Assembly: GCA_022565365.1 (NCBI GenBank)
Contig: JAIUMW010000002.1
Coordinates: forward strand, 1-49,841
Length of the DNA: 49,841 nt
DNA from: Oceanicaulis sp.
Lineage (GTDB): Bacteria > Pseudomonadota > Alphaproteobacteria > Caulobacterales > Maricaulaceae
Reading direction: 5' to 3'
Below, piece after piece: positions 41,905 through 49,841 of the stretch. A program made the position numbers and the translations under genes. Position 1 is the stretch's first letter, and the number at the start of each line of letters is the position of its first letter. Under the pieces are notes generated by a model. It was not told the origin of the DNA. It searched no databases and saw nothing but the letters and a program-made list of their open reading frames with translations.

Positions 41905-43188
41905 CTAGCCGCGCATCAACGCCACCAGCCCCATGGTCAGGAAGGGCAGATAGGTGATGGCCATCAGCGCAGCGACGAGCGCGCCGTAGAAGGGCCAGAT
42001 CGTCTTCACGGTCTCTTCCATGCGCATGCCGCCGACGGCTGCGCCCACGAACAGCACCGAGCCCACGGGCGGCGTCACCAGCCCGATCCCCAGATTGAGC
42101 ATCATGATCACCCCGAAATGCACCGGATCAATGCCCAGGCTGACCGCGATGGGCAGGAAGATCGGCGTGGTGATCACGATCAGGGGCGACATGTCCATGA
42201 ACGTGCCCAGCGCCAGCAGGATCAGATTGATGATCAGCAGGATCAAAATGGGATTGTCCGTCACGGACAGGATCAGCTCGGCCAGCTGGGCCGGCGTCTC
42301 CAGGATCGCCAGCACCCATCCGAAGCCCGATGCGGCGCCGATGATGAACAGCACCATGGCGGTGGTTTTCGCCGCCGCCAGCGTCGCGTCCAGGAAGGCT
42401 CTGAAGTTCAGGGAGCGATAGACCAGCACCGCGACGATGAGTGTGTAGATCACCGCGATGGAGGAGGATTCGGTCGCGGTGAAGAACCCGCCGAGAATGC
42501 CGCCGACAATGATCACGGCGGTCATCAGGCCGGGCAGGGCCGCCACAAAGGCCGCCAGAAACGCCGGCCAGCCGGGAAACTCGCCGCGCGGATAATTGCG
42601 CTTCACCGCCACCAGCCAGGCGACGAACATCAGAAGCGCGCCGGTCAGCAGGCCGGGGATAATGCCGCCGATGAACAGCTCGCCCACGCTGACCCCGACC
42701 CCGGCGGCCGCAGCGTAGATGATCATGTTGTGCGAGGGTGGAATGAGAAGGCCCACCACCGCGGAGGTGGAGGTGACGTTCACCGCGTAGTCGGTGTCAT
42801 ACCCCTTCGCCTTCATCATGGGCATCAGCGTCGAGCCCAGCGCGGACACGCTGGCCACCGCCGAGCCTGACACCGCGCCGAACAGCATGGAAGCGCCGCC
42901 ATCCACCTGGCCAAGACCGCCGCGCGAGCGCCCGAAAGCGGCTTCGGCGATGCGCACAAGCCGTTCGGCGATGCCGGCGCGGTGCATCAATTCGCCGGCG
43001 AATATGAAGAAGGGTATCGCCATCAGCGAAAACACGCTCATCCCTGACGCCATGCGCTGGATGGCGACGATGACGGGGATATCAAGCAGCGCAAAGGCGA
43101 CCAGGGTGGCGCCGAGCAGGGCGAACGCCACCGGGACGCCGATGGCCAGCAGCACGACCAGCGTGCCCAGCAGAACGGCGAGTTCCAT
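41905..43188 (-). CDS. dctM: TRAP transporter large permease (DctM)
   Basis: VPVAFALLGATLVAFALLDIPVIVAIQRMASGMSVFSLMAIPFFIFAGELMHRAGIAERLVRIAEAAFGRSRGGLGQVDGGASMLFGAVSGSAVASVSALGSTLMPMM. Confidence 0.95.
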   Translation of the reverse strand: MELAVLLGTLVVLLAIGVPVAFALLGATLVAFALLDIPVIVAIQRMASGMSVFSLMAIPFFIFAGELMHRAGIAERLVRIAEAAFGRSRGGLGQVDGGASMLFGAVSGSAVASVSALGSTLMPMMKAKGYDTDYAVNVTSTSAVVGLLIPPSHNMIIYAAAAGVGVSVGELFIGGIIPGLLTGALLMFVAWLVAVKRNYPRGEFPGWPAFLAAFVAALPGLMTAVIIVGGILGGFFTATESSSIAVIYTLIVAVLVYRSLNFRAFLDATLAAAKTTAMVLFIIGAASGFGWVLAILETPAQLAELILSVTDNPILILLIINLILLALGTFMDMSPLIVITTPIFLPIAVSLGIDPVHFGVIMMLNLGIGLVTPPVGSVLFVGAAVGGMRMEETVKTIWPFYGALVAALMAITYLPFLTMGLVALMRG

Positions 43189-43691
43189 CAGACGCGTCCT
43201 TCCATGCGGCCGCGTTCACGCCCGGCGGCGAGTTCGGCGAGGCGCTCAACGGCGAACAGGGTGATCAGTCCGCCGCTGACCGGCAGCGGCAGATAGGCGA
43301 AGCCGCGCGGGATGCCGAGCGTCGGGTTCACATGGCTCCACACCGCCATCACCAGCTCTGTTCCCCACACCGCCAGCGCCACGCCGCACGCGGCGATGAT
43401 GAGCAGGGCCAGCGCCCGGCAGGCGGTGCGGATGCGCAGGGGCAGCGCCTCGACGAACACGCCGATGCGGATGTGGAAACCCTCATGCACCCCGGCAGCG
43501 GCGCCAAACATGACAAACCAGACCATCAGCACCAGAGCGGCCTGTTCGGTCCAGGCGGGACTGGCGTTGAGGACATAGCGGCCAAACACCTGCCAGCCGA
43601 TGATCGCGGTCATCACCACGATCCCGGCGCCGCCGATGAACATCAGCACGCGCGCCAGCCAGCGCGTCGCCATCGCGAAACGGTCAAGCAT
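43188..43691 (-). CDS. dctQ: TRAP transporter small permease (DctQ)
   Basis: Four hydrophobic segments; GGAGIVVMTAIIGWQVFGRYVLNASPAWTEQAALVLMVWFVMFGAAAGVHEGFHIRI; between dctP and dctM. Confidence 0.88.
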   Translation of the reverse strand: MLDRFAMATRWLARVLMFIGGAGIVVMTAIIGWQVFGRYVLNASPAWTEQAALVLMVWFVMFGAAAGVHEGFHIRIGVFVEALPLRIRTACRALALLIIAACGVALAVWGTELVMAVWSHVNPTLGIPRGFAYLPLPVSGGLITLFAVERLAELAAGRERGRMEGRV

Positions 43692-44691
43692 GGTCTTCAC
43701 TCCCGGCCATGTTGCGGATGTCTTCCAGCAGGCGCTGCTGGGCCGGGCTGCGCACAAACCGCTCCCACACCGGGCGCATCAGATCGGCGAAGGCGCCCAC
43801 ATCGTCCACTTCATTGACCTCGACGCCCGACGCGATGATGCGCTCGCGCGCCGCTGACACACGCGCATCCCACAGATCGCGCATGTAGGGGACGGACTCG
43901 CGCGCGCACGCCTGCACCAGCGCCTGGTCGGCCTCGCTCAGCTTGCGCCAGCTGCGCACGCTCATCACCAGCACTTCAGGCGCCATCACATGGCCAGTGA
44001 GGCTGTAAAAAGGGGCGGTCTCGAAATGGCGGGTGGATTCATAAGACGGCCAGTTGTTTTCCGCCCCGTCGATCACGCCCTGCATCAGGCCCTGATAGAC
44101 CTCGGACAGGTCCATGGGCGTGGCGTTGGCGCCCAGGCCCTCGACCATGGAGACATAGAGGTCGGAGTTCTGGACGCGGATCTTCAATCCGCGCAGATCG
44201 TCAGGGGTGCGGATCGGGCGGCGGATGTTGTAGAAATTGCGCGCCCCGGAATCGTAGAAGCACAGCCCGATCAGCCCGTGCGGCTCCAGCGCGTCCAGCA
44301 CGGCCTGTCCCGGCGCGCCATCCAGGGCCGCGCGCATATGTGGTTCGGATTCGAACACGAATGGCAGCGACAGGATAACGGTTTCCGGCGCAAAGGCGTT
44401 GAGCGGCGCCAGATTTACCCGGTTGAGGTCCAGCCCGCCAAAAACAGTGAGCTCCAGCGTGTCGCGTTCGGAGCCGAGCTGGCCGCCCGAATAGATGCGG
44501 ATCGACAAACGCCCGCCGGAGCGCTCTTCAAGCAGCCCGCTCATCATCCGCACGGCTTCGACCGTGGGGTAATCGCTGGAGTGGGTGTCCGAGGAGAAGA
44601 AGGGCCGCGCGATCTCCCCGCAGCCCGACGCCGCCAGCACCCCGCCGGTCACTAGCCCGCCTGTCACCGCCCGGCGTGTCAGCCTTGCCAT
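43684..44691 (-). CDS. dctP: TRAP transporter substrate-binding protein (DctP)
   Basis: ERSGGRLSIRIYSGGQLGSERDTLELTVFGGLDLNRVNLAPLNAFAPETVILSLPFVFESEPHMRAALDG...PDDLRGLKIRVQNSDLYVSMVEGLGANATPMDLSEVYQGLMQGVIDGAENNWPSY. Confidence 0.93.
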   Translation of the reverse strand: MARLTRRAVTGGLVTGGVLAASGCGEIARPFFSSDTHSSDYPTVEAVRMMSGLLEERSGGRLSIRIYSGGQLGSERDTLELTVFGGLDLNRVNLAPLNAFAPETVILSLPFVFESEPHMRAALDGAPGQAVLDALEPHGLIGLCFYDSGARNFYNIRRPIRTPDDLRGLKIRVQNSDLYVSMVEGLGANATPMDLSEVYQGLMQGVIDGAENNWPSYESTRHFETAPFYSLTGHVMAPEVLVMSVRSWRKLSEADQALVQACARESVPYMRDLWDARVSAARERIIASGVEVNEVDDVGAFADLMRPVWERFVRSPAQQRLLEDIRNMAGSEDHA

Positions 44692-44701
44692 GACCTGTCC
44701 C

Positions 44702-46342
44702 CTATCCGGCGAGGCTGTTGAGCCAGCGTTCGATCAGCGTATAGCCGCTTTCATCCGCCTCATTGGCGCGGCTGGGGCCCTCCGGGTCAATGCCTTGCGC
44801 AATCAGCCAGTCATCAGGAATGCCGTCCCCATTGGAGTCTGTGCGCGGCTCGCCTTGCGTGACCTCGACCCAGCCGCCGACATCGTCCGCGCTGTCAGGG
44901 ATGAAGCCGGTGCGGCCACGCACCTCGTCAATGACGCGTGCATCGATAGCATCGCGATAAAAGGAGGCGCCGGCGCGTTGCAGAACGCGCCCATAGGCTT
45001 CCTGCGCGGGCACAGTGGTGACCTCGCCTGACGGAAAGGCGCGGTCGACAAAGGTGCGGTCAGGCGCCGCCGAGCGCACCAGGTTGAGCTGGGGCAGAAG
45101 CTGGCCGTCGACCGTATTGCCTTCGAAATAGGCGCGCCCTGTCACATTGCGCATATAGAAAATGACCGGACCCAGCGTCTGGGGTCCCTGGACGTAGGCG
45201 TTGTTGACGAAGTTGTAGCGCGCCACCGAAGCCGGATCGAGATCGGTTCCGGCGGCGTAGTGATAGTCAAACCCCTCGCGCCCATAGAGCATGTCGCTCA
45301 CCAGGCCTTGCGCGGCGGTATAGTCGAAGCTGTCGCGCGCCGGGGTCCAGTTCCAGAAATCGGTCTCGGCGCCGTGCCCCCAATTGTAGAAGACATTATT
45401 GCGGAAATCGAAGAGCACGCCTTCGGGATCCATATAGGGCGTGGCGTAATTGCCCACGCGCGGCATGCGCGAATGGTTGTGGGCCCACAGATTATTCAGC
45501 CAGGAATAGCGCGCGCCATGGCTGCCCCGGATCAGACTGCCATAGGCCCGGTCGCCCTTCTCGTGGCCGGCGTCATACAGGCCTTCAGAGATGATCGACC
45601 ATTGCACCGTGACATTGGACAAATGATTGCCGCCGCGTTCGGGATCAAAGCTCTGTGACGCGGAGAGGTTTTCGTCGATGGCCCAGCTGGTCGAGACATG
45701 GTCGACGATAATGTGATGGCCGCCGCGGATGGAGATGGCGTCATCCTCATGACCGGACTCGCTGCCCATGCGTGAGCGGATATGGCGCACGATCACGTGG
45801 TTGGCGTTGATGGTGAGGTCATAGTCGCGCAGCGTGATCCCGCCGCCCGGCGCGCTCTGGCCGGCGATCGTGATGAAGTCATTGCGGATGATCAGCGGGC
45901 TTTCCAGCTGGATGATGCCGTCCACCTCGAACACGACGATGCGCGGACCCTCGGCCTCGACGGCCTCGCGCAGCGAGCCGGGACCGGAATCGTTCAGATT
46001 GGTCACCTTGAACACCTGTCCGCCGCGTCCGCCCAGCGCGTAGCGCCCGAATCCTTCCGCGCCGGGAAAGGCGGGGATGTCGCCAGGTTCAACGAACCAC
46101 GGCGCCGGTTCCTCGCTGAGCGGCGGAATGTCGGGGGCGGCCGGAACACGGGCGGGCCGGGCCGCGGCGGCGGCGAGCGCCGCCGCGGCTTGCTCTTCGC
46201 GGGTGCGGGTGGAGGCGTCTGCGGGCGGCGGGACCGCGTCCTGCGCGGCCGTCGCGGATGCAGTGGCGCCATTGTCAGGGGCGTCTTGCGAGCAGGACGC
46301 AATCAGAGAGCCGGCCAGAAGGGCCGCTAATACCGTGCGCAT
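44702..46342 (-). CDS. Pectate lyase-like right-handed beta-helix lipoprotein
   Basis: MRTVLAALLAGSLIASCSQD (lipobox); AFPGAEGFGRYALGGRGGQVFKVTNLNDSGPGSLREAVEAEGPRIVVFEVDGIIQLESPLIIRNDFITIAGQSAPGGGITLRDYDLTI...HIIVDHVSTSWAIDENLS. Confidence 0.9.
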   Translation of the reverse strand: MRTVLAALLAGSLIASCSQDAPDNGATASATAAQDAVPPPADASTRTREEQAAAALAAAAARPARVPAAPDIPPLSEEPAPWFVEPGDIPAFPGAEGFGRYALGGRGGQVFKVTNLNDSGPGSLREAVEAEGPRIVVFEVDGIIQLESPLIIRNDFITIAGQSAPGGGITLRDYDLTINANHVIVRHIRSRMGSESGHEDDAISIRGGHHIIVDHVSTSWAIDENLSASQSFDPERGGNHLSNVTVQWSIISEGLYDAGHEKGDRAYGSLIRGSHGARYSWLNNLWAHNHSRMPRVGNYATPYMDPEGVLFDFRNNVFYNWGHGAETDFWNWTPARDSFDYTAAQGLVSDMLYGREGFDYHYAAGTDLDPASVARYNFVNNAYVQGPQTLGPVIFYMRNVTGRAYFEGNTVDGQLLPQLNLVRSAAPDRTFVDRAFPSGEVTTVPAQEAYGRVLQRAGASFYRDAIDARVIDEVRGRTGFIPDSADDVGGWVEVTQGEPRTDSNGDGIPDDWLIAQGIDPEGPSRANEADESGYTLIERWLNSLAG

Positions 46343-46470
46343 GACGTTTCCTCCCGGACCCGGCCCATGATTGGACCTGAGCCATTCTTTTTATGACAAA
46401 TCCGTCCGTGCGAAGCGCGATTGCAAAAACAGACTTGCTATCCGGCCCGGTGTTCGTAACTATGATCGTA

Positions 46471-46485
46471 ATGACACCGGTTACC
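46471..46485. promoter_or_regulatory. Candidate LacI-family operator E (ATGACACCGGTTACC)
   Basis: Identical 15-mer to site B; in the divergent region between the pectate lyase/TRAP operon and the 46618 hydratase. Confidence 0.7.
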
Positions 46486-46617
46486 TAGGGTCAGGTTAGC
46501 GGGTTAATCACAGCGGCGGAAGCCCCAAAAAGCAAAATATCACCCCCGCTGGATCGGGCGCCCGTGCGCTGCGCGGCCCGGCCGTTCCAGCCTTCGGGTG
46601 ACATCAAAGGACGCGAC

Positions 46618-47445
46618 GTGGCAGAAGGTTCAACCAATACCCGGGTGATCTCGGACGCTTTCACAACGGCGCGCGCGCAAGGCGCAGCTGTGAAGGATTT
46701 CCCCGGTGCGCTGCCAGCCAGTCTGGACGAGGCCTATGACGTTCAAGACCGCGCCATCTCGCTCTGGCCGGACACCGTCGCGGGCTGGAAGATCGGACTG
46801 ATCCAGCCTGGATATCGGGCGCAGGCGCGCGCCGAGCGCCTTGCCGGGCCGATCTTCTCGCGGCAGATATTCACCCATGTCTCCGGCGCGGTCATTGATA
46901 TGCCGGTCTTTCGTGGCGGGTTCGCCGCCGTCGAGGCGGAGTTCGTGCTGCGCCTGAAATCCGGCCTGCCGGACCATGTGCCTGTCACAGCCGAGGCTGC
47001 GGCGGATATTGTGGAGAGCCTGCATGTCGGGGTGGAGATCGCCTCAAGCCCGTTTGCGGGGATCAATGAGCTGGGGCCCATGTCGGTGGTCAGCGATTTT
47101 GGCAACAATAACGGCCTGATTGTAGGCCCGGCCATCGAGGGCTGGCGTGATATCAGGCCGGATGACCTGCCGGCCCGGGTTGAGATTGATGGCCAGATCG
47201 CGGGTGAGGCCAGCGCGGCGGCGATCCCTGGCGGGCCCATCGCCGCCCTGTGTTTCCTGATCGAGCTGTGCCGCAAACGCGCGATCGAGCTGAAGGCGGG
47301 CGACCTCATCTCCACCGGCGCAGCCACCGGCGTCCACGAGGCGGTGATCGGCAGCCTGTCCAAGGCCGATTTTGGCGCCTATGGCGCAATCAGTCTGCGT
47401 CTCGTGGCCTCCACGCCAACTCAGGTCCAGCTGGCGAGCGCGTGA
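46618..47445 (+). CDS. 2-keto-4-pentenoate hydratase / FAH-superfamily protein (GTG start)
   Basis: AYDVQDRAISLWPDTVAGWKIGLIQPGYRAQARAERLAGPIFSRQIF...FAAVEAEFVLRLKSGLP...VEIASSPFAGINELGPMSVVSDFGNNNGLIVGPAIEGW...CFLIELCRKRAIELKAGDLISTGAATGVHE. Confidence 0.85.
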   Translation: MAEGSTNTRVISDAFTTARAQGAAVKDFPGALPASLDEAYDVQDRAISLWPDTVAGWKIGLIQPGYRAQARAERLAGPIFSRQIFTHVSGAVIDMPVFRGGFAAVEAEFVLRLKSGLPDHVPVTAEAAADIVESLHVGVEIASSPFAGINELGPMSVVSDFGNNNGLIVGPAIEGWRDIRPDDLPARVEIDGQIAGEASAAAIPGGPIAALCFLIELCRKRAIELKAGDLISTGAATGVHEAVIGSLSKADFGAYGAISLRLVASTPTQVQLASA

Positions 47446-47452
47446 TGGCGCC

Positions 47453-47556
47453 AGAGCGCAATCGGCAAAAGTGGGAACCGGTTTTCGGATAAATTGTGCT
47501 CCAGATCAAAAAGCTAGAGCGTGCGGCCCGACGCAGTAGGCCGGACAACGCTCTAG
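47453..47556. repeat. Intergenic alphaproteobacterial-type repeat with terminal inverted arms
   Basis: GCGCAATCGGCAAAAGTGGGAACCGGTTTTCGGATAAATTGTGCTCC...CTAGAGCGT(47514-47522)...ACGCTCTAG(47548-47556). Confidence 0.6.
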
Positions 47557-48188
47557 CGCTTCATGGCGGCCGCTGCCGCGGCGTTGCGCGCAATCGCTGA
47601 CCAATCACCCGCCGCGATGTCGGCGCTTGTGGCGATCCAGGAGCCGCCCACACACACCACATTGGACAGCGCCAGATAGTCCGGCGCTTTGTCCCGGCCG
47701 ATGGAGCCGGTCGGGCAGAATCGGATATCGGGCAGAGGGCCCTCCAGCGCTCTGAGATAGGCGATGCCGCCGGCCGGTTCGGCGGGAAAGAATTTCAGAA
47801 CCTCAAAGCCTTGTTCAACGGCCGCCATAGCCTCGCTGGCTGTCGCCACGCCGGGCAGGCAGGGCAGGCCGGACTCCAGCATCGCCTCGCCCAGCTGGCG
47901 CGTCAGGCCGGGGCTCACCAGGAAGGCGGCTCCGGCTTGGGCAGATGCGCGCGCCTGCTGCGGGGTGCGGATCGTGCCCATGCCGACAATCAGGTCCGGC
48001 GCGGCGTCCTGCATGGCTTTCATCGCATCAAGGGCGATATCGGTGCGCAAGGTCAGCTCGATGACGCGCAGTCCGCCATCGGCCAGCGCGCGCGCCAGCG
48101 CGGCCGCATCGTCCATGCGCTTGACGGCGAGCACCGGGATCACGCTGGCGGCGTCGATGATGTCCTGCAAGGCCGGCTGGCTGGTCAT
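47553..48188 (-). CDS. eda: KDPG aldolase (2-dehydro-3-deoxy-6-phosphogluconate aldolase)
   Basis: [44 protein letters not shown]...[27 protein letters not shown]...[56 protein letters not shown]. Confidence 0.97.
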   Translation of the reverse strand: MTSQPALQDIIDAASVIPVLAVKRMDDAAALARALADGGLRVIELTLRTDIALDAMKAMQDAAPDLIVGMGTIRTPQQARASAQAGAAFLVSPGLTRQLGEAMLESGLPCLPGVATASEAMAAVEQGFEVLKFFPAEPAGGIAYLRALEGPLPDIRFCPTGSIGRDKAPDYLALSNVVCVGGSWIATSADIAAGDWSAIARNAAAAAAMKR

Positions 48189-49819
48189 GATACGGGCTCC
48201 GCAGCGGACGGGACGGGGTCAGGCTCACACAGGCCGGGAATGGAGAGCGCGCCTTCCTCGGCGCTGCTGGCGATCATCCGGAACCCGGCGAACAGCTCCC
48301 GCCCAAGCCCGCGATGGCTGGACGTCAGATCGCAGACGGCGGCCGGGCGGCTGGCCAGCGCCGCAGCCTCGTCATCGCGCGCCAGGGTCAGCACGCCCTT
48401 GTCCGCATCGACGGTGATCAGATCGCCGTCGCGCACGCGTGCGATGGGACCGCCCTCAAGCGCCTCGGGGCAGACATGAATGGCGGCAGGGACCTTGCCC
48501 GACGCGCCTGACATCCGTCCGTCCGTGACCAGCGCCACCTTGAAGCCGCGATCCTGCAGCACGCCCAGCGTCGGGGTCAGCTTGTGAAGCTCGGGCATGC
48601 CGTTCGCCCTGGGGCCCTGAAACCGGACCACGGCGACAAAGTCCCGCTCCAGCTCGCCCGCCTTGAAAGCGGCCAGGAGGCCGTCCTGGGTGTCGAACAC
48701 CAGCGCCGGCGCGGTGACTCTGCGGTGTTCAGGTTTCACGGCGGAGACCTTGATGACCCCGCGGCCCAGCACGCCGGACACGACGCGCAAGCCGCCATCA
48801 TTGGCGACCGGGTGATCAAACGGGCGCAGCACGTCGGTATCGAGGCTCGTCTCCGGCGCATCGCGCCAGCTCAGGGTGTCCCCGTCCAGGACCGGCTCGC
48901 GTGCGAAATCGGCCAGGCTGTCAGCGCCCGGGGTCAGCACGTCGCCGTGCAGCCATCCGGCGCCCAGAAGTTCGCGCACCAGGAATCCCATCCCCCCGGC
49001 GGCGTGGAAATGGTTCACGTCCGCCGGGCCATTGGGATAGATTTTCGCCAGCAGCGGCGTCACCCTGGAGAGCGCTTCAAAATCATCCCAGTTGACGATC
49101 AGGCCCGCCGCGCGCGCGATGGCGAAGATGTGCAGGGTGTGATTGGTGGAGCCGCCCGTGGCGTGCAGGCCGACAATGGCGTTGACGATGGCGCGCGCAT
49201 CAATCGCCTCGCCCAAAGGCCGGTAGTCGCGGCCCAGCGCGGTGATCTGGGCGGCGCGCCGGGCGGTGGCCTTCACCATCGCCTCGCGCAAGGGCGTGCC
49301 GGGATTGATGAAGGCGGAGCCGGGCAGGTGAAGGCCCATCAGCTCCATCATCATCTGGTTGGAATTGGCGGTGCCGTAAAACGTGCAGGTGCCCGGGCTG
49401 TGATAGCTGGCGCTTTCGGCGTCGAGCAGTTTGTCGCGCCCCACCTTGCCCTCGGCATGGAGCTGGCGCACGCGCGCCTTTTCGTTGTTGGGCAGGCCTG
49501 ACGGCATCGGCCCGGCAGGCAGGAACAACACGGGCAGATGGCCGAACCGCAAGGCCCCGATCAGCAGGCCAGGCACGATCTTGTCGCACACGCCCAGGCA
49601 AATCACCGCGTCAAACATGTTGTGCGACAGCGACATGGCGGTCGCCATGGCGATCAGATCGCGCGAAAACAGCGACAGCTCCATGCCCGGCCTGCCTTGC
49701 GTGACGCCGTCGCACATGGCCGGCACGCCGCCAGCGATCTGAGCGGTGGCGCCGGCCTCGCGCCCCGGCCGCGTGATGATGGCGGGGTAAGCGCCCAGCG
49801 GCTGGTGGGCCCCCAGCAT
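48185..49819 (-). CDS. edd: Phosphogluconate dehydratase, N-terminus not represented in the window
   Basis: AHQPLGAYP...[97 protein letters not shown]...[31 protein letters not shown]. Confidence 0.95.
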   Translation of the reverse strand: MLGAHQPLGAYPAIITRPGREAGATAQIAGGVPAMCDGVTQGRPGMELSLFSRDLIAMATAMSLSHNMFDAVICLGVCDKIVPGLLIGALRFGHLPVLFLPAGPMPSGLPNNEKARVRQLHAEGKVGRDKLLDAESASYHSPGTCTFYGTANSNQMMMELMGLHLPGSAFINPGTPLREAMVKATARRAAQITALGRDYRPLGEAIDARAIVNAIVGLHATGGSTNHTLHIFAIARAAGLIVNWDDFEALSRVTPLLAKIYPNGPADVNHFHAAGGMGFLVRELLGAGWLHGDVLTPGADSLADFAREPVLDGDTLSWRDAPETSLDTDVLRPFDHPVANDGGLRVVSGVLGRGVIKVSAVKPEHRRVTAPALVFDTQDGLLAAFKAGELERDFVAVVRFQGPRANGMPELHKLTPTLGVLQDRGFKVALVTDGRMSGASGKVPAAIHVCPEALEGGPIARVRDGDLITVDADKGVLTLARDDEAAALASRPAAVCDLTSSHRGLGRELFAGFRMIASSAEEGALSIPGLCEPDPVPSAAEPVS

Positions 49820-49841
49820 TTGAATTTAGGGGGTGACGCTG

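Noticed and set aside
41902-42870. His/Asp/Gln-rich 322-aa plus-strand ORF that looks metal-binding
   Set aside because: Antisense to dctM; composition is the mirror of hydrophobic codons, not a real His-rich protein.
47470-47490. GGGAACCGGTTTTC as a sixth LacI operator
   Set aside because: Shares only the central ACCGGT, lacks GTGTCAT, and belongs to the intergenic repeat near the 3' ends of two genes.

Overview
49.8 kb of high-GC alphaproteobacterial-type chromosome (lineage inferred from gene content and style only). Left edge: housekeeping block (proB, obg/cgtA, GNAT, rpmA, rplU with a long C-terminal extension, tRNA-Ser(CGA)). At 4-12.8 kb: a FecI/FecR-type sigma/anti-sigma pair, an STN-domain TonB-dependent receptor (TBDR) and a large zinc metalloprotease, bracketed by two imperfect direct copies (~190 bp) of a noncoding repeat, the first abutting the tRNA-Ser 3' end. 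At 13-22 kb: a cluster of small exported proteins including four Cys-rich Sel1-like paralogs; a GC-rich palindrome of the type TCCCCTG-NN-CAGGGGA recurs about 60-75 bp upstream of four start codons. At 24-30 kb: a TetR regulator, a TBDR split by a probable 1-nt deletion in a G-run, a 5'-truncated TolC-like gene and a HlyD-like adaptor without an ABC partner. At 30-49.8 kb: a hexuronate/pectin utilisation locus (kdgK, uxuB-like, uxaA, LacI regulator, uxaC, kduI, kduD, TBDR, mgsA, TRAP transporter, pectate lyase, FAH-type hydratase, eda, edd). Five copies of an exact 11-mer (ACCGGTGTCAT) sit in its regulatory gaps, which suggests a LacI-family regulon. No CRISPR array, integrase or transposase was recognised. 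The best candidates for something undescribed are the Sel1 cluster with its positioned palindromes, the repeat-bracketed sigma/TBDR/protease islet, and the LacI regulon. All family calls come from reading motifs, not from searches.
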